From: Odobenus rosmarus divergens | Taxonomy: Eukaryota > Chordata > Mammalia > Carnivora > Odobenidae | Length of the DNA: 64,000 nt | Assembly: GCF_000321225.1 (NCBI RefSeq) | Contig: NW_004450480.1 | Location: forward strand, 4,228,801 to 4,292,800 | Direction of reading: 5' to 3' | Shown here: in pieces, positions 21,033 through 32,155 of the stretch | Numbering within the stretch: position 1 is the first letter of the stretch | Layout: the number at the start of each line of letters is the position of its first letter | Translations under genes and position numbers: made by a program | The notes under the pieces: model-generated | Database searches by the model: none | Told to the model about the DNA's origin: nothing | What the model saw: the letters and a program-made list of their open reading frames with translations, nothing else

Positions 21033-22054
21033 AGGGGGTCTGTTAAGAATGCTGCTCTGCACGGGGACTTCACATTAGCATTACTTTTCTCAAAGAAATT
21101 ACATCAGGAACAGTTTACTTTTTTCCTCAGTGGGAAAGAAAAAAAAATCTGAGGCAGAAAATGAGACCTTCCTTTAACTTTGGCAGCGCCTGATTCTGTG
21201 GCCACCTGAGGCACTGAGCAACCTAAGGCATCAGAAAGGAAACTGATCCATAAAGAACCTTTGCTTTTAAAGTCCTGGAATAAACCAGACCCTAACTGGC
21301 ATCCTTTAAAAATGTTAATGGTTCTTTTTTTTCTCCAGAAAATAAAAATCGGTTTCTGAAAGCAAATTTCCCTGTGCGTTCTGTACAAATGGGATAGACA
21401 AGATAGTCCCAACTTGCCTGTAGAACCACCACCGTGGGGTCCAGCCAGAGCTGCCTACAGCTGCGGCTGCTCAGCAAAATCTGGGGGGGGGTTGCTTAAT
21501 GAGGGGTGAAGACAATATGGACTCAGGGATGCGGCCAGTTGCTTTTTCACAGTTGGTAGGCAGTGTTGCAGGTGCATTCTCTTAATGAGGGTTAATTTGT
21601 CTCATATTTTAATCTGACAGAATCTGGCCATGTTGTTCTGTATTCCTTGGAGGTGACTTGGTGGTTCTTGGTTGGCAGAAAGAGAGAAAATGGAGTATAA
21701 TTTGGGGTTTGTTCGAATGATAAAGAAGCAAGCAGGAGTTGGTAAGAAATCCTACATTACTGGTGCCCAGAGTAACAATTACATGGAGGAAGAACATTTT
21801 AGCACGAACAGCAGAGATGAAGGAGGGCTAAAGGGAGCTTTTGGAAGACTCCAGCTCGCAGTGGCTCACTATTCAGTGCACTGAATCGGCATACGTACCA
21901 GAGGTGTTATTTTGCACTGTATGCATGCGTTTGCCTATTGCAGATTCTGCTATCTACAGGGTACTTAATGGTTCCTACTCCGAGAGCGAACACAGATTCT
22001 TTCCATCCTTAACTGGAGGCAGAAATGTTTTTGAAAAAACAAACAGACAAAAAA
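21033..22054. other. Single-copy-looking sequence, about 1 kb
   Basis: No repeat recognised. A G-run lies at 21483-21491. Moderately AT-rich with no distinct feature. Confidence 0.35.
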
Positions 22055-23060
22055 ACCAACCATATTTTCACTGAAAAAAATCATAAGTAATCGGTACTAA
22101 TTGAAAAAGTTAAAATGAGTAAAATTGACCCTGCCCCACCTTAATCATAATCATAGATTATCATATATAAGTACTGTTAAATTGCTTGGATGTGTTTTGG
22201 ATTTGGAGATGGAGACGTTCAGGAGCCCACAGATATATAGTCACAGTATTTGGGAGAGTTCTTTAATTTGCACATGACAGAAAGCAAACTCACACAAGCT
22301 TAAGCCACAAGTAAAATGGCCATGTTCCTGGGAAGTCAGAGAGCAGATCTGGATGGATTCCTGATTGGATCCTGGGGTTCTCTGGGAGCCTTCTCTCCTC
22401 CTCTTCCTGACCCTTTCTCCTTCTCCATCATCCAGCTCTTCTCTCTTCTTTTCAGTCCTCTGCAGACAGCTCTCCTTCCCTTAGTGGGAAAGATGCTCAC
22501 CTCCATCCCCACAGTGCTAACTCAGCAGGGCAGCCGCTCTTGTGGAGAGAAGAACTTCTTTATCCAGGGACCGGGACATCAGTCCCAGCAAAGGACGGTG
22601 ACTGGCTCTGCTCGGGCCAATCTCCGTGGACAGGGGGACAGTAACAGGACAGACCAGGGTCACCCCTGTGTCTGTACCAGGTGGAGGACTGGTTGTTGGG
22701 GAATGTGAAGCACAGGACCACATCAGCTCAAAGAAAAAGGAGTTTCTGATTCCAGAAAAAGGGGAGAAAGAATGCCAGTTAAAAACCACACAGTGAGCCA
22801 GTGATGCACACACGTGTACATCTTAATTTAAACAACAAAAAGGAATACAGAGTCTTTGCTATTCCATAGCTTTGCTTTTCACTTGGTACATACCCTTGTC
22901 TGTGTCTCCATATGTCCTTACAGCTTTCTTTTTCAAAGCTGTATACTCACTTTGGCATACATTCTGTTTTACCAAAGCCAAAGGAGCCACCATTTAAGGA
23001 AAAACAATCATATGGTATCCATCTTAGAGCACATGACAATTTATATCTTGGTATTTCCTC
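22055..23060 (-). mobile_element. Possible L1ME fragments flanking another ancient repeat
   Basis: The left piece (ctgaaaaaaatcataagtaa to about 22250) and the right piece (ttgctattccatagctttgc, ttttcacttggtacatac near 22880) resemble the L1ME 3' UTR in reverse. The middle (22262-22765) is a different repeat. Low confidence because the pieces are short and diverged. Confidence 0.35.
22262..22765 (+). mobile_element. Ancient interspersed repeat (acagaaacccaactca type)
   Basis: Starts acatgacagaaagcaaactc and continues through a pyrimidine-rich middle (22400-22460) to ctctgctcgggccaatctcc and gcacaggaccacatcagctc. This order matches a widespread mammalian repeat that I recognise by sequence but will not name. 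A second copy is at 42955-43450. The 130-codon frame 22316-22708 lies wholly inside it and is not called. Confidence 0.5.
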
Positions 23061-23965
23061 GTGTGTCTTTGACAGCTTTCCTCAAACTCCTAATTTCATT
23101 AAACGGTTTTAAAAATCAGAGATGTCATATTATGTGTCAGATTAGCCTTTGTCAGATTTCTGAGCCTTCAGAAATTGTTCTGAAGGCTGACTTGTTCCTT
23201 TTTGCTTGGAATTCCACTTCTGTGGTTCCTTTCCTTTTTGCTTGAAAAATGAAAATTTGAGCCCTGGAGGGGTGATGATTTTAGCAAAGAGTCATTTTTA
23301 CTCCTGAAGGTCAATGAGTTTGTCAGAGCTTTTCCTGCATGGAGGTTTTGACAGGAGGTAGGAGGGAACATGGGCCCCAGGGACAGAGTGCTCCTTTGGA
23401 GTGGGGGGGCTCCCCTGAGGAAGGGGGACAGAAGTAAAGGTGGGCGGGAATAACACTGAATACATGGGAGGTTCAGGGGACGTCTTGGAGCTCAGTGCTT
23501 CATTAGAGAGAAAAGTTGGAAAAATCCCCTTCCTCTTAGGGATTTAGCTCCACGTGTGCCAATTTCTGGAAGAGCCCTGAGTGCCCCCCCCGCACCAATT
23601 TCTGCCCGTGTCCTTCTGCCTCTATGCCTCCCCATCTGTGCATGTCACTTTGACTCCACACTTGTTAACTTTGGAATAAAGCCCAGCCCCTTCCTTGGTT
23701 TCCACAAAACAATTGGTGACCATCGCTTTTTATCGAAAATTTTAGGATTTCATAGAAAGGAATAATGTGGGAGTTCACATGACTCTTCTTAGACGTTCTG
23801 GCACCAACACGATTGTTTCTTCATTCCCGATTGCCTTTATTTCTGGGATAAAAAGGAATTCTTCTGCTTGCCTCCTGTAGGGTAGTTCTGTATGACGTTC
23901 CTGAGTTGTCCCCCTATAACCCCACGCACTTGTCAAGAGGTCCAACAGTTACTGATCTGCTGACC
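23061..23965. other. Single-copy-looking sequence
   Basis: Nothing recognised. Contains short G-runs around 23400-23410 and a C-run at 23585-23592. Confidence 0.35.
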
Positions 23966-24198
23966 CAGTGTAGGGGAAAGAACAGATGTGTTGGAATCAG
24001 GCAGGCTTGTTTTCAAATTCTTGTCCTTCTGCTTACTGACTGCATGACTTTGGGCCAGTTACAAACCTCTCCAGACTCTGTTTCCTCAGCTATAATGGAG
24101 CAGTAGTGATGGGTATCACGCCCCTGCCACCCCCTCAAAGCACTGCTGTGAGCCTGAAATGGAGAATCCCTGGCAGAAAGCACAGCACCTGGAGGCTT
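23966..24198 (+). mobile_element. MIR SINE, near full length
   Basis: gtgttggaatcaggcaggct, tctgcttactgactgcatga, ctttgggccagttacaaacc, tgtttcctcagctataatgg and gcagaaagcacagcacctgg are in MIR order. Confidence 0.8.
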
Positions 24199-24430
24199 GT
24201 GGGGCTGGGAGATAGAGGATGGGTACCTTGTTGAGAGATGGGGCCAAATGAGTGGGCTACTGTATGGAAACTTCTAAATGTACACCCAGTGTTTGGCTTT
24301 ATGCTTAATCCATTTGGGAGCCATTTAAGGTGTATGAATAGAGCTGGGTCTTAGGAAGTTAATTCTGGGAGCAAGGAGGAAGATGGGGGTCCAGGCAGGC
24401 CCAGGCAGATGCCGATGAGCGCTGGTGCTA

Positions 24431-24640
24431 AGACAACAGCAGATCTGAGCTGTGTCGTGAAGTGGTGTCAACGGAATTTGACAAATTATTAGATTCTACT
24501 TTGGAGCTGGCTTCCATTCATGCCTTTTCCTCTGCATTTATTTTTGTGACTTCTGGTGCTCATTCATTATGCATATTGTATATTATTCTAACCATTTATT
24601 ATGACTGTTTTTCTAATGGTAACCAATAGAACGTCTTGGT
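24431..24640. promoter_or_regulatory. Candidate conserved non-coding element
   Basis: Repeat-free AT-rich block with acaaattattagattc, attcattatgcatattg and ccatttattatgactg, rich in homeodomain and POU-like cores. Supported only by composition and motif clustering. Confidence 0.25.
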
Positions 24641-27057
24641 AGGGTGTGCAGCCTTTACAGGCTCTGATTCCCAAGCATGAGGGCTACTTACTTACCGTGC
24701 TGCCCTAGAGAACTATCACCCAGCACAGTGGGACCTTTAATTAATATTAAACAAGCCATCCGTTTTGTACGTGTTCACTGTGGAAGCATGAATTGAGAGG
24801 TATGAATTGAAGGGGGCTTTGTTGGACTCCTTGGAAGGAAAAGAATCTCTCTCCCAAGCAAAATGGCAAACACTTTTCTACAAATGGTAGTTATCCCCGA
24901 TTAAGAGTATCATCCAGAGGACATATCTGAAAAGAATTCTGTTGCTGCCATGTTAGACCCAATCCCCAGCCACCTGCATTTAGATGGTGCTTTGGTCTTT
25001 TCTGATGCCCACTGTGTGGGGTGGGATGGTCGGGGAGACACAGGGGAGCTGTTCGCAGGAAAGGGGATCAGACAGTGCCATGAGAAACTGTGTATTCAGA
25101 CAAAGCACAAAGCTGCCAGTAATAAGTTTTCTGTTTCTGGCAAAGGCACAAGGGCTTCAGAATTTCCCAAAATCTCAGGTATGAAAGCTAAAGTTACCTC
25201 TAGGCTGTTTCAACTATGTTACGTGATTGGTACTTCTTTGATAAACCCAAGTCTCTGGGGGCTTGGCACCCAGAAAGGCTGATCTTTCATAGGGTTCAAC
25301 AGTCTTCAAATAACTTCCCTAGCATTGAAGGCCCTAGGTTGGCTCTCCCCCACCCCCATCCCTGCCGTATTGGTAATGCCTCCTGCCTCGTTCCACCCTT
25401 GAGTTATTTACTACGGCATGAAATTCCCAATTTCTGTTTATGTCTGACATGCCCCATGTCTATCAGGCTCATCGCTCCTTAATTATGAAACACTGAGACG
25501 GAACTTTGAAATGGAAGCCAAATCTTATTAAAGACTTAATCATGGGTCTTTAAGTCATATAATTGCTTGTGATCTCTCTTTCTTGGTCCCTTTTAAGCAA
25601 GGTAGGTTTGGTGTCTGCATTTCTGTAAGGTCATTGAGCTAGAAGAGGTGGGATCCAGTCTAAGTGTATGAAAATTGCCCAGAAATGTGTGTGCTCTATG
25701 GGGGGGGGGCGCGGTGGGGGAGAATGGACTCTTGTTATGTATACTGTCTGTTCAATTAATCTTTCTAGATGCATGTCCTTGTTAATGAGTCTAAAATCCC
25801 GTTGTCTTCCTGGGTAAGTCCTAGAAAAGTGAGGCTTGCCAGCCAGGCTTGGTTTGTGGAAAGATGGTGTCCCTTCACAGCCTGAGTCCCTTACGTGCCA
25901 CCTGTGAGGTTGGTGTGGGAGTCTCTGTCTCCATTTCTCTTTCAGTAGGATCCAGGATCCTTCACATCTCGCTCCCAGGGGAACATGAGACCCATCTCCT
26001 GATGAAACCAAGAACATTTTTTTCTGAGTTAGATCATGTTCGAGTTAGATAATGTCCAGGTCTGCCTAAGGGCTTCCGTGTGAGGAAAGGAGAAAACGTA
26101 GCAGAACTGTGCTTATTGAACAAAGCCGCCCGTCTTGAGTTCATCCAACCAAGGCTGAAATACACCAGGTCAAAAAAAAAAAATGAAAGGAGGGCTTCTG
26201 CTAAATTTGATTTCATATTTTGCTTGCCATACCCAGAACTTTCTGTTGTCCATTTGCAGGGTAATATGCAAGTTACCCCCTGTTAGTCTTGTCTCTATTT
26301 TACAGCTCTTGAAAAATCAAACTGCCCTTTATTCTGACTGTTTTTCATCAAATACAAATGCTTACAAATACACCAAGGCGTAAGGTCAGAAATCAATTCC
26401 GTCCTCTTAAAATTACTTACATGTGGGAGCTGGTTGCTCCAGGGAGCCTCGTTCAATATCTCATATTTTACTTGTAGAGATTGCTTGTTTGGCTTCCTAA
26501 TATCTGAAGCATGCTATGGGATATTTTCTTTGAGAGCAAAGAATTCCAAAGTGCCTGATGAAGGAGACCAGATAGTGTGGGACCAGAGGAGGGATTCTGG
26601 TGTTTAGATTGTTTGTATACAGCACTCGGCAGTGCTCGTTGAGCAGCTGGACCCTGGGTGCTGCTCAGTCGCGCCTCTGGACCTTTGAGGAGCTGAGGAT
26701 TGTGTTTCGTCACGAGGGTCTGAGTCCGCACCTCCGAATGATACTGGTGTGGTACATTAGTGGTATCGTTGGCCTTCAAAGTAGGAAGATTTTTCTTCTC
26801 AAGAATCAACTAAAACATTTGTCAGAGATTCTTTTCCCATTAATAGTTGTCTCCACCCATTGTGAACTGTGCTCCAAGTGATTTGATCCTTATAATATAT
26901 CAAAGCCATCCAGTTATAAGTTATTTTTAAAAGGAAATTAATGATTTCAAGGTCATCTCTCTAATAGCATCTCTCTCACCTGAATCCTGATAAGGGTTTT
27001 GAGTGAGATAAAAGGAGTAGAGTTAAATTCATTAAAACTTAAATGTATCCCTCCATC
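24641..27057. other. Single-copy-looking sequence, about 2.4 kb
   Basis: The longest uninterrupted repeat-poor stretch of the left half. A G-run lies at 25700-25720. Frames of 110 codons (24950-25282) and 128 codons (25631-26017, minus) lack motifs, and the second owes its proline-rich part to the G-run. No splice-flanked exon stood out. Confidence 0.35.
25700..25720 (+). repeat. G-run, possible G-quadruplex
   Basis: Ten or more Gs, then CGCGGT, then five Gs. Confidence 0.5.
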
Positions 27058-27168
27058 TTTCCAACTGTCTGTCCATCCATCCATCCATCATCTATCTGTC
27101 TCTCATCAGCCATCCATCTATCCTTCCATCCATCCATCCATCCATCCATCCATCCATCCATCTACCGC
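27058..27168. repeat. (CATC)n tetranucleotide array
   Basis: Imperfect CATC/TCCA units, with about nine perfect consecutive copies at 27126-27162. Frames on both strands translate it as HPSI and DGWM repeats and are artefacts. Confidence 0.95.
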
Positions 27169-27169
27169 T

Positions 27170-27520
27170 TACCAAGCACCTGCTCTGTGTTAGGCACTGA
27201 GGTGGGAGTTGGGACAAGTGGTGAACAAGGCAGACAGGGTTCCTAACCTCATGAAGCATATAATGTATTGGGAGAAATAGAAAATAAAATGGTGAACAAA
27301 TTATTAACAAACAAGAAATAGTTTTAAAAAGATGGCAGAAAAGCAATTTCAGGTCTTCTAGAAAGTCAACATTTGAGCTGAGACCTAAATATTAGAAAGA
27401 CTGGGCCATGCAAAGATCTGGAGAAGGGTGTCATCAGAAGAGTGAATGGCAAGCGCAAAGGGCCTGATGTGGAAATGAACTTGACAGATGTGAAGAACAG
27501 AAAGGAGGCTAGTAGGTGAT
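27170..27520 (-). mobile_element. L2 LINE, 3' portion
   Basis: Reverse L2 order: accaagcacctgctctgtgt, taggcactgaggtgggagtt, gtgaacaaggcagacagggt, gaatggcaagcgcaaagggc, ctgatgtggaaatgaacttg, gaacagaaaggaggctagta. Confidence 0.85.
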
Positions 27521-27527
27521 GAAAAGA

Positions 27528-27776
27528 GATGCAGCATAGAGCTGTGTTTAAAGAGCATGGACTTGGAACTGCCTCAACTGGAATCCCAGTCGCCTTACTT
27601 GTCAGCTGTGTGACCTTGGCTAAGTTCCTTAATCTCTCTGTGCTTTTCCTCTTCTGTGAGGTGGGGGATAAATATAGCTCTACCTCATGGTGTTTGCTGA
27701 TAATTAAAATGAGCTGATATTTGTAAAGCACTTGGGATCATGCCTGGCACATGGCAGGTACTCTATAAGTATTTAC
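27528..27776 (+). mobile_element. MIR SINE, full length, duplicated at 30272
   Basis: Clear MIR from gcagcatagagctgtgttta through cagctgtgtgaccttggcta, ctctgtgcttttcctcttct, taaagcacttgggatcatgc to catggcaggtactctataag. Positions 27531-27760 match 30272-30500 with about 14 substitutions and one 1-base gap by eye (about 93%). Confidence 0.95.
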
Positions 27777-27795
27777 TAACTAAAAAAAAGTTTTT

Positions 27796-28024
27796 TCTTT
27801 TAAGATTTATTTATTTATTTGAGAGAGAGGGCGAGCGAAAGAGAGAGAGCATGCTCGAACATGCCCACGAGTCAGGGGAGGGACAGGGGAGAATCCCCAA
27901 GAAGACTCCCCACTGAGCAGGGAGCTTGACTCAGACTCAGGGCTCCATCTCAGGACCCTGAGATCATGACCTGAGCTGAAATCAAGAGTCAGACGCTTAG
28001 CCAACTGAGCCACCCAGGTGCCCC
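27796..28024 (-). mobile_element. CAN-SINE, older type
   Basis: Reverse SINE from TTTAAGATTTATTTATTTATTT to gagccacccaggtgcccc, with the aaatcaagagtcagacgctt variant of the older subfamily. A probable target duplication of about 18 bases with two mismatches lies at 27778-27795 and 28025-28042. Confidence 0.95.
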
Positions 28025-28210
28025 AACTAACAAAATGTTTTTAAATTAAGTTGAGAAATTGTATGAGATCTATTTTAGCCATGCCTAGTAATTATAGTAA
28101 TTCATAGACACAAATCTTACCATATCATGGCTTGTAACTATAGGGGAAAAGGTGAATTGCTGACCTAGTTCAGTATCTTCATTTTAGAGAAGAGACTGAG
28201 ACTTACTTGC

Positions 28211-28665
28211 AGGTTTTATTTAAATTATTTATGAAGTACAATATATATGACCATGTTCTTGTTATAAGACATTCATAGAATGCTACCAAAGCTAAATTTT
28301 GTGCTGTTCGTACCCTCAATTCTAGGCCCCTCCCTGGAGGTCAATATCTGACTCTGCTGACATTTATCTATACTTCCATGTGCTTAAGTGACACATAGGA
28401 AAATGTATAGTTTTGTTTTTATAGATACACTGAGAACATCTTATTTTTTTAAGTTGCGGTAAAAATATACATACAGTTTACCATCTTAATCGCTTTGAAG
28501 TACACAGCTCAGTGGCAGTAAGCACATCCCCACTGTTTTGTTAGGATATCTTGTTCTTAAACTTGTTTGTTGTTTTCACTTTTAATTTTAATTTTCTTTT
28601 TACTTAACAGCATGTCTTAGAGATTTTTCTTCAGCACTGATGTAGCTTTTTCTCTTTCCTCTTAA
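28211..28665 (-). mobile_element. L1ME fragment split by another L1 3' end
   Basis: The outer element runs 28235-28440 and resumes at 28560-28665 (tttttacttaacagcatgtc, ttagagatttttcttcagc). The inner insert (about 28440-28550) is a different L1 3' end: gttgcggtaaaaatatacat, agtttaccatcttaatcgct, acagctcagtggcagtaagc. The words atcttattt and atcttgttc at its borders may be the target duplication. Confidence 0.6.
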
Positions 28666-28860
28666 CCTCATCTTGGCCTTTCACGGTGTTGTAAAAAAGC
28701 TTCCAAGTTTCTGCTGTGGTACAGAAAGTGACTCTTTAAAATATTTTCTTTCTTCCCTGCTAAATAATAAAACAGGATCCAGAGCCATATTGGGTAAAAG
28801 CACGACTTTTCAACATTTTCTTGTTGCTTGTGAAGGCCAGTGATCCCTTCCACTTTGGCA

Positions 28861-29135
28861 GAAAGGCATCTTTAAATCAGAAAGCAAGTGATGGGCAATT
28901 GGTCTGTAATAATCATCTCAGGTTCCAAACTGGTCCAAATGGAGCTTTAGCTTAATGAATTACGCGGGTGAGGTAGCTTTTTACATGAAGCCCCGCCGGA
29001 GAGAATTGCAATCTGCTTTGTCTCCTGTTTGTTTGCCTTCCATCATCATTTGAGGGGTGCTCAGATGTGGCCTGGTAAATAACGGCGATGTGATTTGTAA
29101 TCAGACACCTGTCCATCCCAGCACAACTGTCAGGA
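28861..29135. promoter_or_regulatory. Candidate conserved non-coding element
   Basis: Repeat-free block containing TAATGAATTA at 28953-28962, a perfect P2-type paired-homeodomain dimer site (TAAT-N2-ATTA), and gtaataatcatctc and gatttgtaatcagac nearby. The local sequence is well mixed and not low complexity. Conservation cannot be seen from one genome. Confidence 0.35.
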
Positions 29136-29459
29136 TTCACGAGGGTCCCGCCACATATGGGGCAGTGCCGGCAGCTCTCACAGGGCTGAGAAACCCTTTA
29201 GTGGCTGAGAGCGTTCGAGAGCATCGCCCCCCCACCCCCGGAGGTGCTGGCTGCCTGATCCCAGGGCGCTGGAAGCCCTCAGCCCCCACGGAACCATAGA
29301 GGTTCTCCAGAACTGCTCTCCTGACAGGACTGTGGAGTGTGGTGTGGGCCGTAGTCAGGGATCGATCGTGAAGCTGCATTTATCTGCGAGGACTGTTGCG
29401 AAGGAGGTACATAGTACAGGTGAATTGAAACAGTAAGGTTTGTTTTTCTTCTTCACCGC
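29136..29459. other. Single-copy-looking sequence
   Basis: Locally GC-rich with a C-run at 29226-29235. Two 80-codon frames on opposite strands overlap, a GC effect. Nothing recognised. Confidence 0.35.
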
Positions 29460-29968
29460 ACCGAACATTATATCCCCAGAACTTTTATCTTATAAATGGC
29501 AGTTTGGACCTTTTTACCCCCTTCGCCCATTTCACTCCCCTGCCTCTGGCAAATGCCAATCTACTCTGTATCTGAGGGTTTTGTTTTTTAGATTTCACAT
29601 GTAATTGAGATCATACAGTATTTGTCTTTCTGTTTGACTTACTTCACTTAGCAGAAGGCCCTCAAAGTCCATCCATGTTGCACATGACAGGATTTCCTTA
29701 TTTTCGATGGCTCAGTAGTATTCCGTTGTAAATATATACCACATTTTCTTTATCCATTGGCCTATTGGTAGACACTTAGGCTGTTTCTAGGTCTTGGCTG
29801 TTGTAAGTAATGCTGTAATGAACATGAGGGTGCAGATGGCTCTTTGGGATGGTGCTTTTGTTTGTTTCTTTTGGGTAAATATCCAAAAGTAGACATGCTG
29901 GGTCCTATGGTCATTCTAGTTTTAGTTTTTTGAAGAAACTGCCCAGTATTTTCCATAGTAGCTATAGC
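29460..29968 (-). mobile_element. L1MA-type LINE 3' fragment
   Basis: Landmarks on the plus strand: cctctggcaaatgccaatct, agatttcacatgtaattgag, actttaccac-like tatataccacattttcttta, tccattggcctattggtaga, gtgcagatggctctttggga, gccactattttccat-like ccagtattttccatagtagc. This is the order of an L1 3' UTR and ORF2 end in reverse. Confidence 0.85.
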
Positions 29969-29971
29969 AAA

Positions 29972-30035
29972 ACAAAAAGACAGACAGACAGACAGAAAGA
30001 AAGAAAGAAAGAAAGAAAGGAAAAGAATAGGAAAG
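29972..30035. repeat. (GACA)n-(GAAA)n compound microsatellite
   Basis: Four GACA units are followed by about seven GAAA/AAAG units, immediately after the L1 fragment. Confidence 0.95.
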
Positions 30036-30271
30036 AAGGAAGAGGAAAAAGCAAGACTTTGTTCACATTCTACAACAGATTTGGAGATGAGATGTCACTT
30101 GTCCACATCAAGCATTACTGCTGTTCCCTATTGTTGTGACCACTTCCTGGAGGGGCTTTGTGGAGATGAGAGATTATTGGACGGGCCCCCAGCCTCTCTC
30201 AGAATCTATAGTGGCACTCTTACCTGTCCTCTGCTGATTTGTTTGCAAGGTACCTTTTTACATAAAGAGAG

Positions 30272-30500
30272 GCAGCATAGAGCTGTGTTTAAAGAGCATG
30301 GACTTGGAACTGCCTCAAATGGAATCCCAGTTGCCTTACTTGTCAGCTGTGTGACCTTGGCTAAGTTTCTTAATCTCTCTGTGCTTTTCCTCATCTGTGA
30401 AGTAAGGGATAAATATAGCCCTACCTCATGGTGTTTTCTGATAATTAAATGAGCTGATATTTGTGAAGCACGTGGGATAGTGCCTGGCATATGGCAGGTA
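30272..30500 (+). mobile_element. MIR SINE, near-copy of 27531-27760
   Basis: Same start (gcagcatagagctgtgttta) and body as the MIR 2.7 kb upstream but ending at atggcaggta, before the MIR tail. Flanks are unrelated to those of the first copy. The identity of about 93% is far above the usual level between two MIRs. Confidence 0.9.
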
Positions 30501-31287
30501 TCTTTTCCTAATGAGGCAAATTCATGGTCCCTATTTCCACAAACTAGGCCCTCCCTCCTCAGATTAGCTAATCATCCTAATATCAACTCAGTTTGACATA
30601 AAAGAATGGAAAAGTCCAGAATTTTTCTGTCTGACACTGAAGCTTGGTCAGAATAGTAAAGAATGGGACTACTAGGGGTCTTAAAGTTGTCAGGGAATAC
30701 CTGGTTTGTATGCAGTCAGGTTCAATTGTCTCATCAATTCTATGAACTAAAACAAAGAAACAATGACAGTAAAAACAACACACACACAGCCTAAAATGAT
30801 CCTACCCAAAGGAACCACCTCAAGTAGACCTTCTCAAGAAGACAGGGAGATGGGATCTGGCTGATGAGGCTGTTTGATGTTTTGAGTGGAATGTGCACAG
30901 TTCAGTGTATTGGGAATTCCAAGTCACCCCAAGGAAAGGAGGAACAGAAGGGTCAGGTGCTCAAGTGGCTGCTTCGTTATCCACAGGCCACAAACATTCC
31001 TAGTGATCATCTGTGCTATCTGTTGCGGACATGGACCAGGTATTTTGTAAATGACCAATTCCAGACTTTCTTAAGGAAGGTGTTACATTTCATGGACCCC
31101 TAGACTCGCTTTCATTCAGGAGGGTCAAGTGTCAATGCCAAGGCTGCCTGTTCAGTGTCCGCAACATAGGACATGTTGAATTGCTGGCAGGGTCTCTGTC
31201 CGGGTCTTGTGAAGAGACTGGTGCATTGGTGTTGCTGCTAAGAAAGTGGCCTCATAGCTCAGCTAGATATGGTTTGTGGGTTTGTTC
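30501..31287. other. Single-copy-looking sequence
   Basis: A CA-rich patch lies at 30776-30788. A 79-codon frame (30864-31103) has no motif. Nothing else recognised. Confidence 0.35.
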
Positions 31288-31482
31288 GTAATGAGATTTG
31301 ACACTTACTGAGCACTTACTACGTGTCAGGCTTCATGATGCGTTCTTCTTGTGCATTAGGTCATTTCATCTTTCCAGCAACTCTCAGCTATAGGTTATAG
31401 GTGGTATGATTATCAAACTTTAGAGGCTTAGAAGAGTTAACTTGCTCAAGGTCACATAACAGGGCTCACTCCAGAGCAGTCA
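31288..31482 (-). mobile_element. MIR SINE
   Basis: cttactgagcacttactacg, tgtcaggcttcatgatgcgt, attaggtcatttcatctttc, ttgctcaaggtcacataaca in reverse MIR order. Confidence 0.85.
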
Positions 31483-31490
31483 CTCTTAAT

Positions 31491-31800
31491 CAGTGATCCG
31501 CAAACTATGGCCCAAAGGCCAAATTCAGTGCCTGCCTGTTTTTGGGGTAGACCTCAGGATCTAAGAATGGTTTTCATATTTTCAAAATGGTGTTTAGAAA
31601 ATCCAAAGAAGAGTGACATTTTGTAATAGGTGGCAGTTATATGGAATTCAAATGTTGGTGTCTGTAAGCCAAGTTTTACTGTCACAAAGCCTCCATCACT
31701 CCTTATGAGTTGTTTGAGACTCATCGGCTCTACCATAGCTGAGGGGAGTGGTCGCAATGGAAACCGCATGACTTGCAAAGCCCAAGATACATGCAGTTTG
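31491..31800 (+). mobile_element. MER58-like hAT-Charlie fossil, longer variant
   Basis: cagtgatccgcaaactatgg, cccaaaggccaaattcagtg, ctgcctgtttttggggtaga at the left and tgacttgcaaagcccaagat at the right. The middle contains a longer AT-rich internal segment. Confidence 0.65.
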
Positions 31801-31884
31801 GTCGTTGACTAAGGAAAGCCTGCCTGCCTCTGTTCTTCATCACTGCACAATTACCTGCCTGTTCATCCTAGCTCATCATCACAG

Positions 31885-32155
31885 GGAACCCTTCCATGAC
31901 CTCTGCGGTGTGCCAGGCACTGTTCTGCGTGCTGACATTGACTCAGTAACAGCCCTTTGCAACAGATGTCATCATGACTTCTTTTATAAATAAGAACACT
32001 GAGGCATCAAGAGGCATGATTGGAGGCATTTGCCCTCAGTGAACACAGTCCTGTAGACGGGCACTGCCATTGCCTGCATTTGACAGGTGAGGAAAATCTA
32101 GGACAGCAAGAGCCTGTGACTTTGCCTCCCTTATGCAGGAAGCTGGAGGCAGACA
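31885..32155 (-). mobile_element. MIR SINE(s), degenerate
   Basis: gcggtgtgccaggcactgtt, ctgcgtgctgacattgactc and ataaataagaacactgaggc form one reverse MIR (to about 32020). gcatttgacaggtgaggaaa near 32077 repeats the core motif, so a second MIR fragment or an internal duplication may follow. Confidence 0.65.

Noticed and set aside
20721..21152. 143-codon plus-strand open frame
   Set aside because: It spans a MER58-like hAT fossil and a MIR, so the open frame is chance in repeat DNA.
22316..22708. 130-codon open frame with an antisense partner
   Set aside because: It lies entirely within an ancient interspersed repeat that also occurs at 42955-43450.
27058..27168. CRISPR-like repeat array
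   Set aside because: A simple tetranucleotide repeat with no spacers, in a mammalian genome.
27043..27346. Repetitive peptides (HPSI and DGWM repeats) on both strands
   Set aside because: Translation of the (CATC)n tetranucleotide array.
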